Of a stretch of 50,997 bases of DNA, positions 42,672 through 50,922 are shown piece by piece. Numbering within the stretch: the first letter of the stretch is position 1; each line of letters opens with the position of its first letter. Origin of the DNA: an uncultured Eubacteriales bacterium (GTDB lineage: Bacteria; Bacillota; Clostridia; Christensenellales; CAG-917); NCBI GenBank assembly GCA_900549225.1, contig URNP01000010.1, positions 1 to 50,997 of the forward strand. Direction: 5' to 3'. Both the position numbers and the translations under genes were made by a program. Below the pieces are notes generated by a model. It had not been told where the DNA came from. It saw only the letters and a list, made by a program, of their open reading frames with translations, and searched no databases.

Positions 42672-42851
42672 TCATAGGTCGTCTACGTCTTGGACGGGTT
42701 TTTCGCCGTCGGGGACGTCGGGGTAGCCGTGCTTTTCGGGCACGCCCGTATAACTGCCGTTGGGGTCAAAATGAGAACGCAGATTCTCGTGTGCGGATAA
42801 GTTGCTGTGCGACAGAGGTACATTGTGTTTTCTTGCTCGTCTGATTTTCAT
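42672..42851 (-). CDS. Conserved 59-residue protein of unknown function
   Basis: Starts at the ATG at 42851, which has AAAGGAG 6 bp upstream; an upstream in-frame start has no support. The N terminus is strongly basic (MKIRRARKHN). The C-terminal part has HFDPNGSYTGVP and ends PVQDVDDL. Small proteins with a DPNGSYTG core and an acidic PVQDxDDL end recur in Bacillota, as I recall, with no known role. No membrane segment or Cys. It converges on the S2 element. Confidence 0.8.
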   Translation of the reverse strand: MKIRRARKHNVPLSHSNLSAHENLRSHFDPNGSYTGVPEKHGYPDVPDGEKPVQDVDDL

Positions 42852-42959
42852 AAATTCTCCTTTCGGGCGCGTTGTGGTTGCGCGCACCCTCGTTTTCGTT
42901 ATATATAGATTGAGCAAACCTTAATAATTTATTAATTTCATTAATATTTTACAAATCAA

Positions 42960-43010
42960 TGGAAAAGTGCACAAATATATGATATGATACATTTTGCAAT
43001 ATAAATGCAA
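42960..43010 (+). promoter_or_regulatory. Promoter and possible operator of the TetR gene
   Basis: TGGAAA (42960-42965), a 17-bp spacer and TATGAT (42983-42988). Just downstream is an inverted repeat TTGCA N7 TGCAA (42994-43010), placed over the expected transcription start, as a self-repressing TetR operator would be. The regulator's target is not proven. Confidence 0.35.
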
Positions 43011-43064
43011 GGCGAAAAACCATACGAAAACAATATAAAACAAATAGATTAGGAAGCAATCAAT

Positions 43065-43658
43065 ATGAAAAACGGCGGAATCGACAAAAGAATTATCAAA
43101 ACAAAAAACGCTATTTTTGAAGCGTTCAAGCAACTCGTTCAAGAAAAGGATATGTCTGATATTACCATCAGCGAACTCACGCAAAAGGCAAATATCACGC
43201 GTAGCACCTTCTATATGTATTACGACACCGTCAGCGACGTGCGCACGGATATTGAAAACACCATTATCGCGCGTATTGACAGAATTATGAGCGAAACGGA
43301 TATTCTCAACAGCATCAAGAATCCGTATCCGCTTCTGAGCATGCTCGCAGACGAGATTCTCAAGCAGGACACAAACAACAGATATATCCTCTCGTCAAGC
43401 ACGTCGGGACAACTCCTTGACAAAATCAACGATCGCATCGTCGACGCGTATATGCATTGGTTCTCTTCTCACGAAGGACTCACTAGCGATTTGGGCAAGA
43501 CCAAATATATCGTCGCATTTGCGGCGGCAGGCATGACGGAATGCTTCAAGATTTGGTTCAACCACAAGAGTTCGCTCACTTTGGAAGAGTTGTGCAAGAA
43601 TATTTCTGACGCTATGAGCAAGGGTATTTCCTTGATGATGGACCAAACGACGCTTTAA
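43065..43658 (+). CDS. TetR-family transcriptional regulator
   Basis: A 197-residue repressor. The N-terminal helix-turn-helix domain (about 8-58) contains ITISELTQKANITRSTFYMY, a standard TetR DNA-recognition segment, followed by a mostly helical ligand-binding domain of about 135 residues. AGGAAG precedes the ATG. It stands upstream of the MacB-type transporter gene on the same strand with a terminator between, so it probably controls that gene and itself. Ligand unknown; such pairs often answer to antimicrobial compounds. Confidence 0.92.
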   Translation: MKNGGIDKRIIKTKNAIFEAFKQLVQEKDMSDITISELTQKANITRSTFYMYYDTVSDVRTDIENTIIARIDRIMSETDILNSIKNPYPLLSMLADEILKQDTNNRYILSSSTSGQLLDKINDRIVDAYMHWFSSHEGLTSDLGKTKYIVAFAAAGMTECFKIWFNHKSSLTLEELCKNISDAMSKGISLMMDQTTL

Positions 43659-43699
43659 GCCGAGTTATATTGGGGGAGCAAAGTTTGAAAACACACAAG

Positions 43700-43724
43700 G
43701 AGAATGACGCCCGTCATTCTCTTT
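43700..43724 (+). terminator. Terminator between the TetR and MacB genes
   Basis: Perfect 9-bp stem GAGAATGAC/GTCATTCTC with a 4-nt loop, followed by T-rich sequence. Confidence 0.75.
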
Positions 43725-43790
43725 GTCGTTTTGAACGGACAGGTTTTTATCAAACAAAATATAAAGTATCTGCATTTTTTGAGGTGAAAT

Positions 43791-46697
43791 ATGCTTCAAC
43801 TTAAAGACGTAGTAAAAGATTATCCGACCGCGACGACAACCGTGCACGCATTGAGAAAAGTGTCGCTCAACTTCCGCGAAAGCGAATTCGTGGCGATTCT
43901 CGGCCCGAGCGGTTGCGGAAAAACGACTATGCTGAACATAATCGGCGGTCTTGACAGATACACGTCGGGCGATTTGGTCATCGGCGGTGTTTCCACTGCG
44001 GAATTCGACGACGAACACTGGGACGCATACCGCAACGCCACCATAGGTTTCGTTTTTCAAAGTTACAACCTCATTCCTCACCTTACCGTGCTTGAAAACG
44101 TCGAACTTGCGTTGAGCCTCGTCGGTGAAAAGAAGAAAGCGCGCAGAGCAAAGGCGGTTGCGGCACTTCACAAAGTGGATATGCACGAGCAAATCGACAA
44201 ACGTCCCAACCAATTGAGCGGCGGTCAGATGCAGCGCGTGGCAATTGCAAGAGCCATCGTCAACGACCCCAAAATCATTCTTGCGGACGAGCCGACGGGC
44301 GCACTCGATAGCGAACTCAGCGTGCAGGTTATGGATATCTTGCAAGAGATTTCCAAAAATCGCCTCGTCATCATGGTCACCCACAACGCAGAACTTGCGT
44401 ATCAGTACGCAACGCGTATCTGCCGTTTCAAAGACGGTCAACTCATTGAAGATACCAATCCTTATTTCCCCGAAAACGAAGTGCTGAAAAGCGCGACGAC
44501 GGAAATCGTCGAAAGCGTCGAGAATAACGAAAAACAGGATTTAATCGTGCAAAACGACACGATAAAACCTCAAAACGAGCAACTCGAAGAGGGGGTCAAC
44601 AAACATAAAAAGACGTCGAATCGCAAGCGCAAACGCGCTATGAAAAACGTCGGCGAAGAGTCAAAGGCACTCTTTGAAAAACTCGGACTCAACAGCCTTT
44701 CCAAAAAGAAAAAGAAAAAAGACAAGGCGTTCAAACCTACGTCTATGAGCGCGGGTATGGCGTTTGGGCTGAGCCTTAAAAACCTCATCTCCAAGAAGCG
44801 CCGCACGTTCCTTACGTCTTTTGCAGGCGCAATCGGCATTATCGGTCTTGCGCTCGTGCTGTCCATTTACAACGGATTCAATCTCTATCTTGCCAGAATG
44901 GAAACAGAGATGTTGGCAGGCGTGCCTTTGGGCGTGTATCAATACAACGTTTCAAGCAACGCTATGATGGAACTTATGACGAGCATGATGGAAACTCAAC
45001 CGAGCAACAGCAGCACGTCTTATCCCGATTCCGACGAAATCAAGGTGTCGAGCGGAAGCGCGTACGACGGCGCTATGGCAAAGATGATGATGTCGATAGT
45101 CAAGTCGTTTATGGACGGCGTGCAGAAAAACGAACTCACCGTTGAGTTTGCCGAGTATATGAAAGCAATGCCGAAGGATTATTACACGGCAATGAACATA
45201 TCCTACGGCTTGCGCTATAACCTCGTAAGAAAGACCGTTGACGAAAACGGCAACGTTGCCTACAAAGATATTTCGCAACAGCCGAGACCCTTGACCACCA
45301 CCGCAATCGCAACCACCGTTCTCGGTGAAAACGGACTTCAGGCAAAATATTGGCAAGAACTGTCCGCTGACGAGGAAGTCACTATGCGATCGTACGATTT
45401 TATAGGCGAGGGCAGCAGATTCCCCCAAAACAAGAACGAAGTGCTTTTGTGCGTCAACTCCGACAACTCGATCAACTCCGACCTTTTGAGCGCTTTCGGA
45501 ATCGAAACGTACGAGAAGGACGAAAACGGCAATATCGTGATAGGGAAGGACGGAAAAGCCGTAAAGATGGATACCGACAAAGTTCCTTACGAGTATTTCA
45601 TCGGACAAACCTTCAAACTCGTTGACAACGACTCCTATTACGTTTACGACAAAGAGTCGGGCAAGTATGAAAACAACGTCGGCATCGGAAAAGCGAGTCC
45701 CGACGACACGGAAGATTCAAGCGGCTTCAATCCGCTCAGCGACAAGGAAAGCAAAAAACTGATTTGGAGTTACGACGATTCAACCGAATCTCAAGAGTTG
45801 CTCAAAAAGATGTACGATCAGTCGAATGATGAAATCAAGATTGTCGGCGTTATCAGAGCGAAGAAGGGAGCGGAACACTCGTACGTTACCTCGTCGATCT
45901 GCTATACGACCGCTCTTGCCGAAAGCGCACTCGAAAGCGCGCAAAACAGCGAACTCGTCAAGCGCCAACTTGCTCTCACCGAGAGTTCCAAAAACAAGAA
46001 CGCAACCGTCTTTGACGGCGTAAGACTCAACGATGCCGTTGACTTTGCAGCGTCGGGCGTCGGTTCTTCCGTCGCGGCGATGACGGGCGTGCCTGCGCTT
46101 CAATACACATACTATATGCGTGCAATCGGTGCGGATAGAAGCCCGTATTATATCACGGTTTACCCCAACGATAGTGAGCAGAAAACCAACTCGGGCAACT
46201 ACATTTCCGCATGGCAGAAGTCAAACAAAGGCAATATCGGCTACTTCGATATGTCCGAAATGCTCCTCGTCAACATGCACGGAATCCTTGACCTCGTGTC
46301 CGCAATGCTCATAGCGGTTTCCGCAATAGCGCTCGTGGTTTCCACCGTTATGATCGGCGTTATAACCTCAAACTCCGTCGTCGAGCGTACTCGTGAAATC
46401 GGTATTCTCCGTGCAATCGGCGCACGAAAGAAGGATATTCGCAACGTCTTTATCGCCGAAACTTCGATCATCGGACTCACAAGCGGGCTCATAGGCATTC
46501 TCGTCACCTACATTCTCTGTCCCATCGTGTCCGTAATCATCAAAGCAATCACCGGCATCGGATCTTTGCTGCACTTCCACCCCTTGCACGCCTTCATCCT
46601 CGTTTGCCTCAGTTTGTTGCTCACCGTGATATCGGGTATTATTCCTGCGATTATGGCGTCGAGGAAGAACGTCGTTGACGCTCTCCGCGTCGACTAA
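43791..46697 (+). CDS. MacB/FtsX-type ABC transporter, ATPase fused to permease
   Basis: A 968-residue fusion. The N-terminal LolD/MacB-type ATPase (about 1-225) has Walker A GPSGCGKTT (38-46), LSGGQ (142-146), DEPTGALD (166-173) and His198. A charged Lys/Glu-rich linker (about 225-325) follows. Then comes one membrane helix (about 340-362), a large extracellular domain of some 480 residues (Ser-, Asp- and Tyr-rich), and three C-terminal helices with the FtsX/MacB signature VVERTREIGILRAIGARKKD. Such proteins are mechanotransducers for peptides, toxins or lipoproteins. With a TetR regulator upstream it may give defence against an antimicrobial peptide, but the substrate is unknown. GAGGTG precedes the ATG. 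The stop starts R element 3. Confidence 0.93.
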   Translation: MLQLKDVVKDYPTATTTVHALRKVSLNFRESEFVAILGPSGCGKTTMLNIIGGLDRYTSGDLVIGGVSTAEFDDEHWDAYRNATIGFVFQSYNLIPHLTVLENVELALSLVGEKKKARRAKAVAALHKVDMHEQIDKRPNQLSGGQMQRVAIARAIVNDPKIILADEPTGALDSELSVQVMDILQEISKNRLVIMVTHNAELAYQYATRICRFKDGQLIEDTNPYFPENEVLKSATTEIVESVENNEKQDLIVQNDTIKPQNEQLEEGVNKHKKTSNRKRKRAMKNVGEESKALFEKLGLNSLSKKKKKKDKAFKPTSMSAGMAFGLSLKNLISKKRRTFLTSFAGAIGIIGLALVLSIYNGFNLYLARMETEMLAGVPLGVYQYNVSSNAMMELMTSMMETQPSNSSTSYPDSDEIKVSSGSAYDGAMAKMMMSIVKSFMDGVQKNELTVEFAEYMKAMPKDYYTAMNISYGLRYNLVRKTVDENGNVAYKDISQQPRPLTTTAIATTVLGENGLQAKYWQELSADEEVTMRSYDFIGEGSRFPQNKNEVLLCVNSDNSINSDLLSAFGIETYEKDENGNIVIGKDGKAVKMDTDKVPYEYFIGQTFKLVDNDSYYVYDKESGKYENNVGIGKASPDDTEDSSGFNPLSDKESKKLIWSYDDSTESQELLKKMYDQSNDEIKIVGVIRAKKGAEHSYVTSSICYTTALAESALESAQNSELVKRQLALTESSKNKNATVFDGVRLNDAVDFAASGVGSSVAAMTGVPALQYTYYMRAIGADRSPYYITVYPNDSEQKTNSGNYISAWQKSNKGNIGYFDMSEMLLVNMHGILDLVSAMLIAVSAIALVVSTVMIGVITSNSVVERTREIGILRAIGARKKDIRNVFIAETSIIGLTSGLIGILVTYILCPIVSVIIKAITGIGSLLHFHPLHAFILVCLSLLLTVISGIIPAIMASRKNVVDALRVD

Positions 46698-46821
46698 AAC
46701 CTCGCTATTGAGCGAATAACTGCGTCAACGCCCTTTTGCTCGTCCGTCACGTACGATTTAGTACGTTGGGCGGATTCGCAAAAGGGCGTTTCCTTGTTCT
46801 TCATCTCAATAGCGGGGTTTT
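46696..46821 (+). repeat. R element, copy 3 (most complete)
   Basis: Outer arms AAAACCTCGCTATTGAG (46696-46712) and CTCAATAGCGGGGTTTT (46805-46821) pair over 17 bp with one G-T. Inside: GCGAATAACTGCGTCAA, stem CGCCCTTTTGC/GCAAAAGGGCG (46729-46739, 46778-46788), stem TCCGTC/GGCGGA and stem ACGTAC/GTACGT around GATTTA, with a TG bulge. The left arm overlaps the MacB stop codon. The right arm ends in TTTT, so the whole may also act as a terminator. Confidence 0.85.
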
Positions 46822-46828
46822 AGTTGTT

Positions 46829-46921
46829 TGGGCGCTTTCGCGTTATCCATCGATTTTGCATTGTTTTTTGAAAATCCGACAGGCGTTTCCTTGTTCTTCA
46901 TCTCAATATCGAGGTTTTTTT
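46829..46921 (+). repeat. Two further right-end modules after R copy 3
   Basis: A degenerate copy near 46829-46860 (GGGCGCTTTCGCGTTATCCATC) and a nearly identical one at 46886-46918 (TTTCCTTGTTCTTCATCTCA, then ATATCGAGGTTTTT). This repeats the triple arrangement after R copy 1. Confidence 0.6.
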
Positions 46922-47403
46922 ATTTGCCCACTAAAAAAAGTGGACGTTTAGCACTCTAAATAGATGCGCCCCCTCTTTCCGGACCACGCCGGTATGTCCA
47001 CTTCGGCGTTTGCGCAGTGCAATCCGCCTCGTTCGCTTTGACTACAACACATTCACCGGATGTGTTGCTTAACGCGTCGCGCCCGACCACTCAGTTAAGG
47101 ACAATTCTCTACAAGTTTATCCGTCGTTCGCGGGGGAGACAAGACGCGATTGACTTCGTAGCAATCGCTCTTCCGTCGCTTCGCTCCTTACGGCACTCAC
47201 ATAGATAGGGACAATCCTCTCATTATGTCACTTCGCCTGCGTGGCGGCGTCGCAACAGAATGCCACGCATTCTCGTACTGTGCATCAAGTTCGGCACTCA
47301 TATGCGAGCCGCCTTGCGGCTCGTGTTCCGTCTGCGAAATGGCAGATTTCGTGTATAAGGACGCCCTGAATGAGTTTTACCGCTTGTCGAAGGAGTGTGA
47401 AAA
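46922..47403. other. Non-coding region rich in small inverted repeats
   Basis: About 480 bp between the R3 element and the DUF2804 terminator. It has no supported open frame. Hairpins include CCACT/AGTGG near 46927-46943, AACACAT/ATGTGTT near 47046-47066, GCGTGGC/GCCACGC near 47234-47270 and CGAGCCGC/GCGGCTCG near 47303-47321. The motif GGACAATYCTCT occurs twice (about 47099 and 47208), each followed by a TCG-rich piece, so part of it is tandemly repeated. It resembles a further, decayed structured element. Confidence 0.55.
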
Positions 47404-47467
47404 TTTTTCGCAAAAAAAGAGCGACCGAAGAAAATTCGGTCGCTCGTCAAATTGCGAAAATTTTCAC
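47398..47467 (-). terminator. Nested double hairpin after the DUF2804 gene
   Basis: Inner stem GAGCGACCGAA/TTCGGTCGCTC (about 47423-47449) with a GAAA loop, nested in an outer stem of GTGAAAATTT-TCGCAA paired with TTGCGAAAATTTTCAC. The gene's stop codon (47464-47466) lies in the outer stem. Confidence 0.75.
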
Positions 47468-48549
47468 ATGTGGGTGGTCTTATCCTCGCCGATGCCGATC
47501 ATGCCGTCTACCACGTACTTCTTGCCGTTGGTGTCGGTGACGTAGCCGCTGATCGTGCCGTAGGGAAGCGCGTAGTAGCAAAGCAACGGTATGGGCATAT
47601 AGAACACTTGCTTGATCTCAAACTTTATGTCCACAATGCCTTTGCCCGCTTCGTCTTTGATATACCACACTTTTGCTTTCTTCTTGTCTTTTTCGTGAGT
47701 GAACACGACGGGAGGCATCGGGAAAGATTGGTCGTCAACCCAGATGACGTTTTCGTTGTAGCGGTGTTGGTCTACGGATTGGTTTCTCGTGAGGTTGAAC
47801 GCAAAGTATTTTTTGACGCCGTCGTCGTCGATCTGCCCCATGGTGGTGAGCCAGTCGTAGTGGGCGTTGAAGGGGTAGTAGCCCTTGTGGTCGTCGATGA
47901 TGCCTACAGAGCGTTCGTTGGCGGTGTACACTTTGCCGTTGAGGGTTATCGTGCCCGACGCTTTGAAGAAGTCCTTTTCGCTGTAAAGCGCGTTTTTGAA
48001 AGAACCGTCCTTGTTTCTTGCAAGGGGCATGACGCCGTTTGCAAGCGGAGAGATACGCTCGAATTTAACGTCGATGGTGAACTCGCCGCTCTTGCCTTTG
48101 GTGAATCCTTTGGCGTGCGCTTTGCCGTTTAAGAAATCGTTTTCAATGGTGTACTCGCTGTTTTTGGTCTTGCAATAGCAACGATCGTCCACGAGTTGCT
48201 TGGCTACGTGTGCTTTCTTTTTGGGAACGAGGTTGCGCCAACTGTAGATTTTGTTTTCCTTTTTGTCGTACCATACGAAAATCGAGAAGCCCATCGGACC
48301 GGTGTTGTATACCGCACTGATGAGTGCGCCTTCGTCCATATGTACCTCAAAGGCTTCCCATTCTACGAGCCTTGACGCCTTCATAAACTCGGGCATTTTG
48401 CTGCTGCAGGGCTTTATCGCATCAAGCAAATTGAGATTCTTGAACGGTGCGTCGAACGTGCCGAAATGTACCTTGCCGTTTTCCACGATAGAGTCGGGAG
48501 TGGGCGCGGGCATGCGCGTCGAACTGATGTATTCGGGTAAATTGCTCAT
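47464..48549 (-). CDS. DUF2804 family protein
   Basis: A 361-residue protein of the DUF2804 family, recognised by the GFSIFVWYDKK, KSGEFTIDVKFE and NERSVGIIDDHKG segments and the terminal GIGEDKTTHM. The family has a beta-rich fold like a lipocalin-type hydratase/svf1 relative; the role is unknown, though links to lipid or isoprenoid binding have been proposed for similar folds. There is no signal peptide or membrane segment, so it is cytosolic. AGGGAGA precedes the ATG and a promoter lies upstream. Single-gene unit, divergent from the ferritin-like gene. Confidence 0.85.
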   Translation of the reverse strand: MSNLPEYISSTRMPAPTPDSIVENGKVHFGTFDAPFKNLNLLDAIKPCSSKMPEFMKASRLVEWEAFEVHMDEGALISAVYNTGPMGFSIFVWYDKKENKIYSWRNLVPKKKAHVAKQLVDDRCYCKTKNSEYTIENDFLNGKAHAKGFTKGKSGEFTIDVKFERISPLANGVMPLARNKDGSFKNALYSEKDFFKASGTITLNGKVYTANERSVGIIDDHKGYYPFNAHYDWLTTMGQIDDDGVKKYFAFNLTRNQSVDQHRYNENVIWVDDQSFPMPPVVFTHEKDKKKAKVWYIKDEAGKGIVDIKFEIKQVFYMPIPLLCYYALPYGTISGYVTDTNGKKYVVDGMIGIGEDKTTHM

Positions 48550-48578
48550 ATCTTTTCTCCCTTAATATGATATTCAGA

Positions 48579-48607
48579 TTGTAACACAATTGTTTTGGGC
48601 ACGCAAT
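48579..48607 (-). promoter_or_regulatory. Promoter of the DUF2804 gene
   Basis: On the minus strand TTGCGT (48607-48602), a 17-bp spacer and TACAAT (48584-48579), 29 bp before the ATG. Confidence 0.65.
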
Positions 48608-48831
48608 ACGCCCACGGAATTTTTTTGCACAAACGTAAGATATTTTTTTAAAAAGTCCTACTATTCAGACAAAACGTAAGACAACGAGGGGCGGGAGGGG
48701 GTAAATCGGAAGGCGAGAATCGTCTTGGGCATACGGACGGCGAAAGGAGTCGGGCGGAAATTTTGAAAGGGCGGTTTCGCTTTGTGGAGTTTTGGCAACA
48801 ATAGGAAAATATTAAGTAAAGGAGATATTTT

Positions 48832-50088
48832 ATGTCATTCAATCCGTTTGAACAAAAGCCCGAAAACCTCGATAAGTTGTTTTGCGATTGGGAAACCATG
48901 TATCCGCAAAGTTATTCCAAAAACGACGTGAGTCCGTTTACGAAACTGCGCTGTATTCTCACGAACGGCGCGGAATACGAGGCGGTGTGGTTCTCCCATC
49001 AATTCTTCCGTCACTGCGACGACAACGATTTGAGAAGAGAACTCGCTCTCGTGAGAAAGAGCGAACAGGCGCAACAAAAAATCGGCGCGTGCGTCAAGCC
49101 AAAGGACGAAACGGTGCTGGAAACTACCATAGGATACGAGCAACTCGCCGTCGAACTCACTGCGATGCTCGCTATGAGAGAACCCGATAAGAGAGTCAAA
49201 GCCGCTCTCGATTTTGCTCTGCTCGAGGACTTCGACCATTTGTACAGATATTCCGATCTGCTTGATATGGAGCACGGAGTGCACGCCGAAAACCTCGTGG
49301 GAGATCTCACCGAAATTATGCCTGCGCGCCCGACCATTACCCACCACAGATACCCGATGGACGAGGTCAAAAAACCTGTGGATTTCAGAAAGGCAAGTCC
49401 GATAACCAAACTCGACGTGGCTATAATTACGGCGGCGGAACAGCAAACTATGAACTACTATATGAATCAATGCGGATTCTACGAAACCGATCTCGGAAGA
49501 AGGTTGTATCAGGAAATCGCTATGGTCGAAGAACAGCACGTGTCGCAGTACGGCTCGCTTTTGGACGTGAATCAAACTTGGCTCGAAAATTGGCTCAATC
49601 ACGAATACACCGAGTGCTACGTCTATTACTCCTGCTACAAGGACGAAACGGATAAGCATATCAAAAAAATTTGGGAAACCTGCCTTTTGCAAGAAATCGC
49701 GCACTTGCACGTTGCGGCAAGATGCCTTGAAAAGTACGGCAAAAAAGAGTGGCAACAAGTCATACCCGACGGGAACTTCCCCGAAATTCTCGCGTTTAAA
49801 TCCACAAAGAACTACGTGCGCGACATCATTGCGAATACGGCGTACAACACCGCGCATAGAGAAGGGTACGTTTGCATCGACGACCTCGATGATTCGGCGG
49901 AATTTTTCAAGTATCAAAAGATTGTGAACGCAAACGAAAAGATGACTCCGAGCCATAGCGTAATCGACGCGCATATCGATAAATGCGGAGAGGATTATCG
50001 CTACGAGGACAGTCCTTCGCCTATCGAATCGCTGCGCTCGCGCAAGAAGGATAACACCACGCTCGGAAGAGTGAAACATTGCAAATAA
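48832..50088 (+). CDS. Ferritin-like diiron protein, two-domain
   Basis: A 418-residue all-helical protein I cannot name. Residues about 195-300 have the spacing of a ferritin-like four-helix diiron site: Glu203 (AEQQT), ExxH at 233-236 (EEQH), Glu258/Glu261 (NHEYTE) and ExxH at 288-291 (EIAH). An N-terminal helical half (about 95-150) shows a weaker partner set, Glu103 and Asp133-x-x-His136, suggesting a decayed duplication. Such sites bind two iron atoms and act as oxidases, oxygenases or in oxidative-stress defence. There is no signal peptide. AAAGGAGAT precedes the ATG. Monocistronic. Confidence 0.7.
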   Translation: MSFNPFEQKPENLDKLFCDWETMYPQSYSKNDVSPFTKLRCILTNGAEYEAVWFSHQFFRHCDDNDLRRELALVRKSEQAQQKIGACVKPKDETVLETTIGYEQLAVELTAMLAMREPDKRVKAALDFALLEDFDHLYRYSDLLDMEHGVHAENLVGDLTEIMPARPTITHHRYPMDEVKKPVDFRKASPITKLDVAIITAAEQQTMNYYMNQCGFYETDLGRRLYQEIAMVEEQHVSQYGSLLDVNQTWLENWLNHEYTECYVYYSCYKDETDKHIKKIWETCLLQEIAHLHVAARCLEKYGKKEWQQVIPDGNFPEILAFKSTKNYVRDIIANTAYNTAHREGYVCIDDLDDSAEFFKYQKIVNANEKMTPSHSVIDAHIDKCGEDYRYEDSPSPIESLRSRKKDNTTLGRVKHCK

Positions 50089-50151
50089 TCGCAACAAACG
50101 CACTTTATATGCAAAATTATGCGATATAAACGTTGCGTTCGTGCAAAATGC

Positions 50152-50183
50152 AAAAAATCGTTCGCTTATACGGGCGATTTTTT
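50152..50183 (+). terminator. Terminator after the ferritin-like gene
   Basis: AAAAAATCG/CGATTTTTT stem (50152-50160, 50175-50183) with a 14-nt loop and T run. Confidence 0.75.
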
Positions 50184-50200
50184 GTATCTCGTAAATTGAG

Positions 50201-50229
50201 TTGAAAAACGAGAGATTGTTTGCTATACT
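50201..50229 (+). promoter_or_regulatory. Promoter of the bPH2 gene
   Basis: TTGAAA (50201-50206), a 17-bp spacer and an extended -10 TGCTATACT (TATACT at 50224-50229), with AAGGAG and the ATG at 50248 downstream. Confidence 0.8.
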
Positions 50230-50247
50230 ATCGTTAAGGAGCGTAGT

Positions 50248-50922
50248 ATGCAATTCAACGAAGACTATTTTCAAATCGGGAAAAACGATAATCCCAAAAC
50301 TATAGAGGAGTCGCTCGAAAAAGACGAGAAAATCGTTTGGAGCGGTAAACCGCAAAAAAAAGCGTTCGTGCTGAACAACGTCTTTAAGATGTTTCCGTTT
50401 GCACTGTTGTGGATTGTGTTCGACTCGTTTTTCATCGCAATGCTGTCCGTCAACTCGGATATGATTCCCGCCCCCGTAATCGTGTTTTTGTGCGTGTTTT
50501 TCGTGTTCCACCTCATGCCCGTGTGGATGTGGATTTATAGATGCGCAACCGCCGTGAAACGTCACCGTAACACAGAATACGCTTTTACCGACAGGCGAAT
50601 CATCATCCGCAAAGGCGTCGTTGCCGTCGATTTCAAGAGTATAAGATACAAGGACGTTTCCGCCGTCAATTTGCGCTACGGCGTCATCGACCGCATCGTC
50701 AAAGTCGGCGATATCTATATCACCTCGACCGGCAAAGCCACCGTCCTCGAAGATTTGGAGAATCCCGCGTCCGTCGAACAACTCCTTCAACAACTCGTTC
50801 AAACCCCCGACGTATCCTTCACCGACAACGCAAAAGTTGCCTACGTCAAGTGCAAGTATTGCGGACGGAAGAATAGAGTGGGAGATGGGGTATGTTCCTC
50901 CTGCGGCGCACCTTTGGAATAA
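50248..50922 (+). CDS. bPH2-domain membrane protein with zinc ribbon
   Basis: A 224-residue protein. The N terminus has EKDEKIVWSGKP (24-35), typical of bacterial PH (bPH2, YdbS/YdbT-like) proteins. Two membrane helices follow (about 42-66 and 76-97), then a bPH2 domain with EYAFTDRRIIIRKG (110-123) and DVSAVNLRYGVIDRIVKVGDI. The C terminus has a zinc ribbon of CKYC (202-205) and CSSC (216-219). Bacterial PH proteins are membrane-associated and mostly of unknown role. The stop codon begins R element 4. Confidence 0.88.
   Translation: MQFNEDYFQIGKNDNPKTIEESLEKDEKIVWSGKPQKKAFVLNNVFKMFPFALLWIVFDSFFIAMLSVNSDMIPAPVIVFLCVFFVFHLMPVWMWIYRCATAVKRHRNTEYAFTDRRIIIRKGVVAVDFKSIRYKDVSAVNLRYGVIDRIVKVGDIYITSTGKATVLEDLENPASVEQLLQQLVQTPDVSFTDNAKVAYVKCKYCGRKNRVGDGVCSSCGAPLE

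Noticed and set aside
43791..44480. Separate ATPase gene before the MacB-type permease
   Set aside because: The frame is continuous from ATPase to permease with no internal start with a ribosome binding site, so it is a natural fusion.
46696..46821. Integron attC site
   Set aside because: R elements share a folded layout, AAC-like left bases and CGTTTCC strings with attC sites, but the right end lacks the GTTRRRY core, the genes are ordinary chromosomal genes with own promoters, and no integrase is present.
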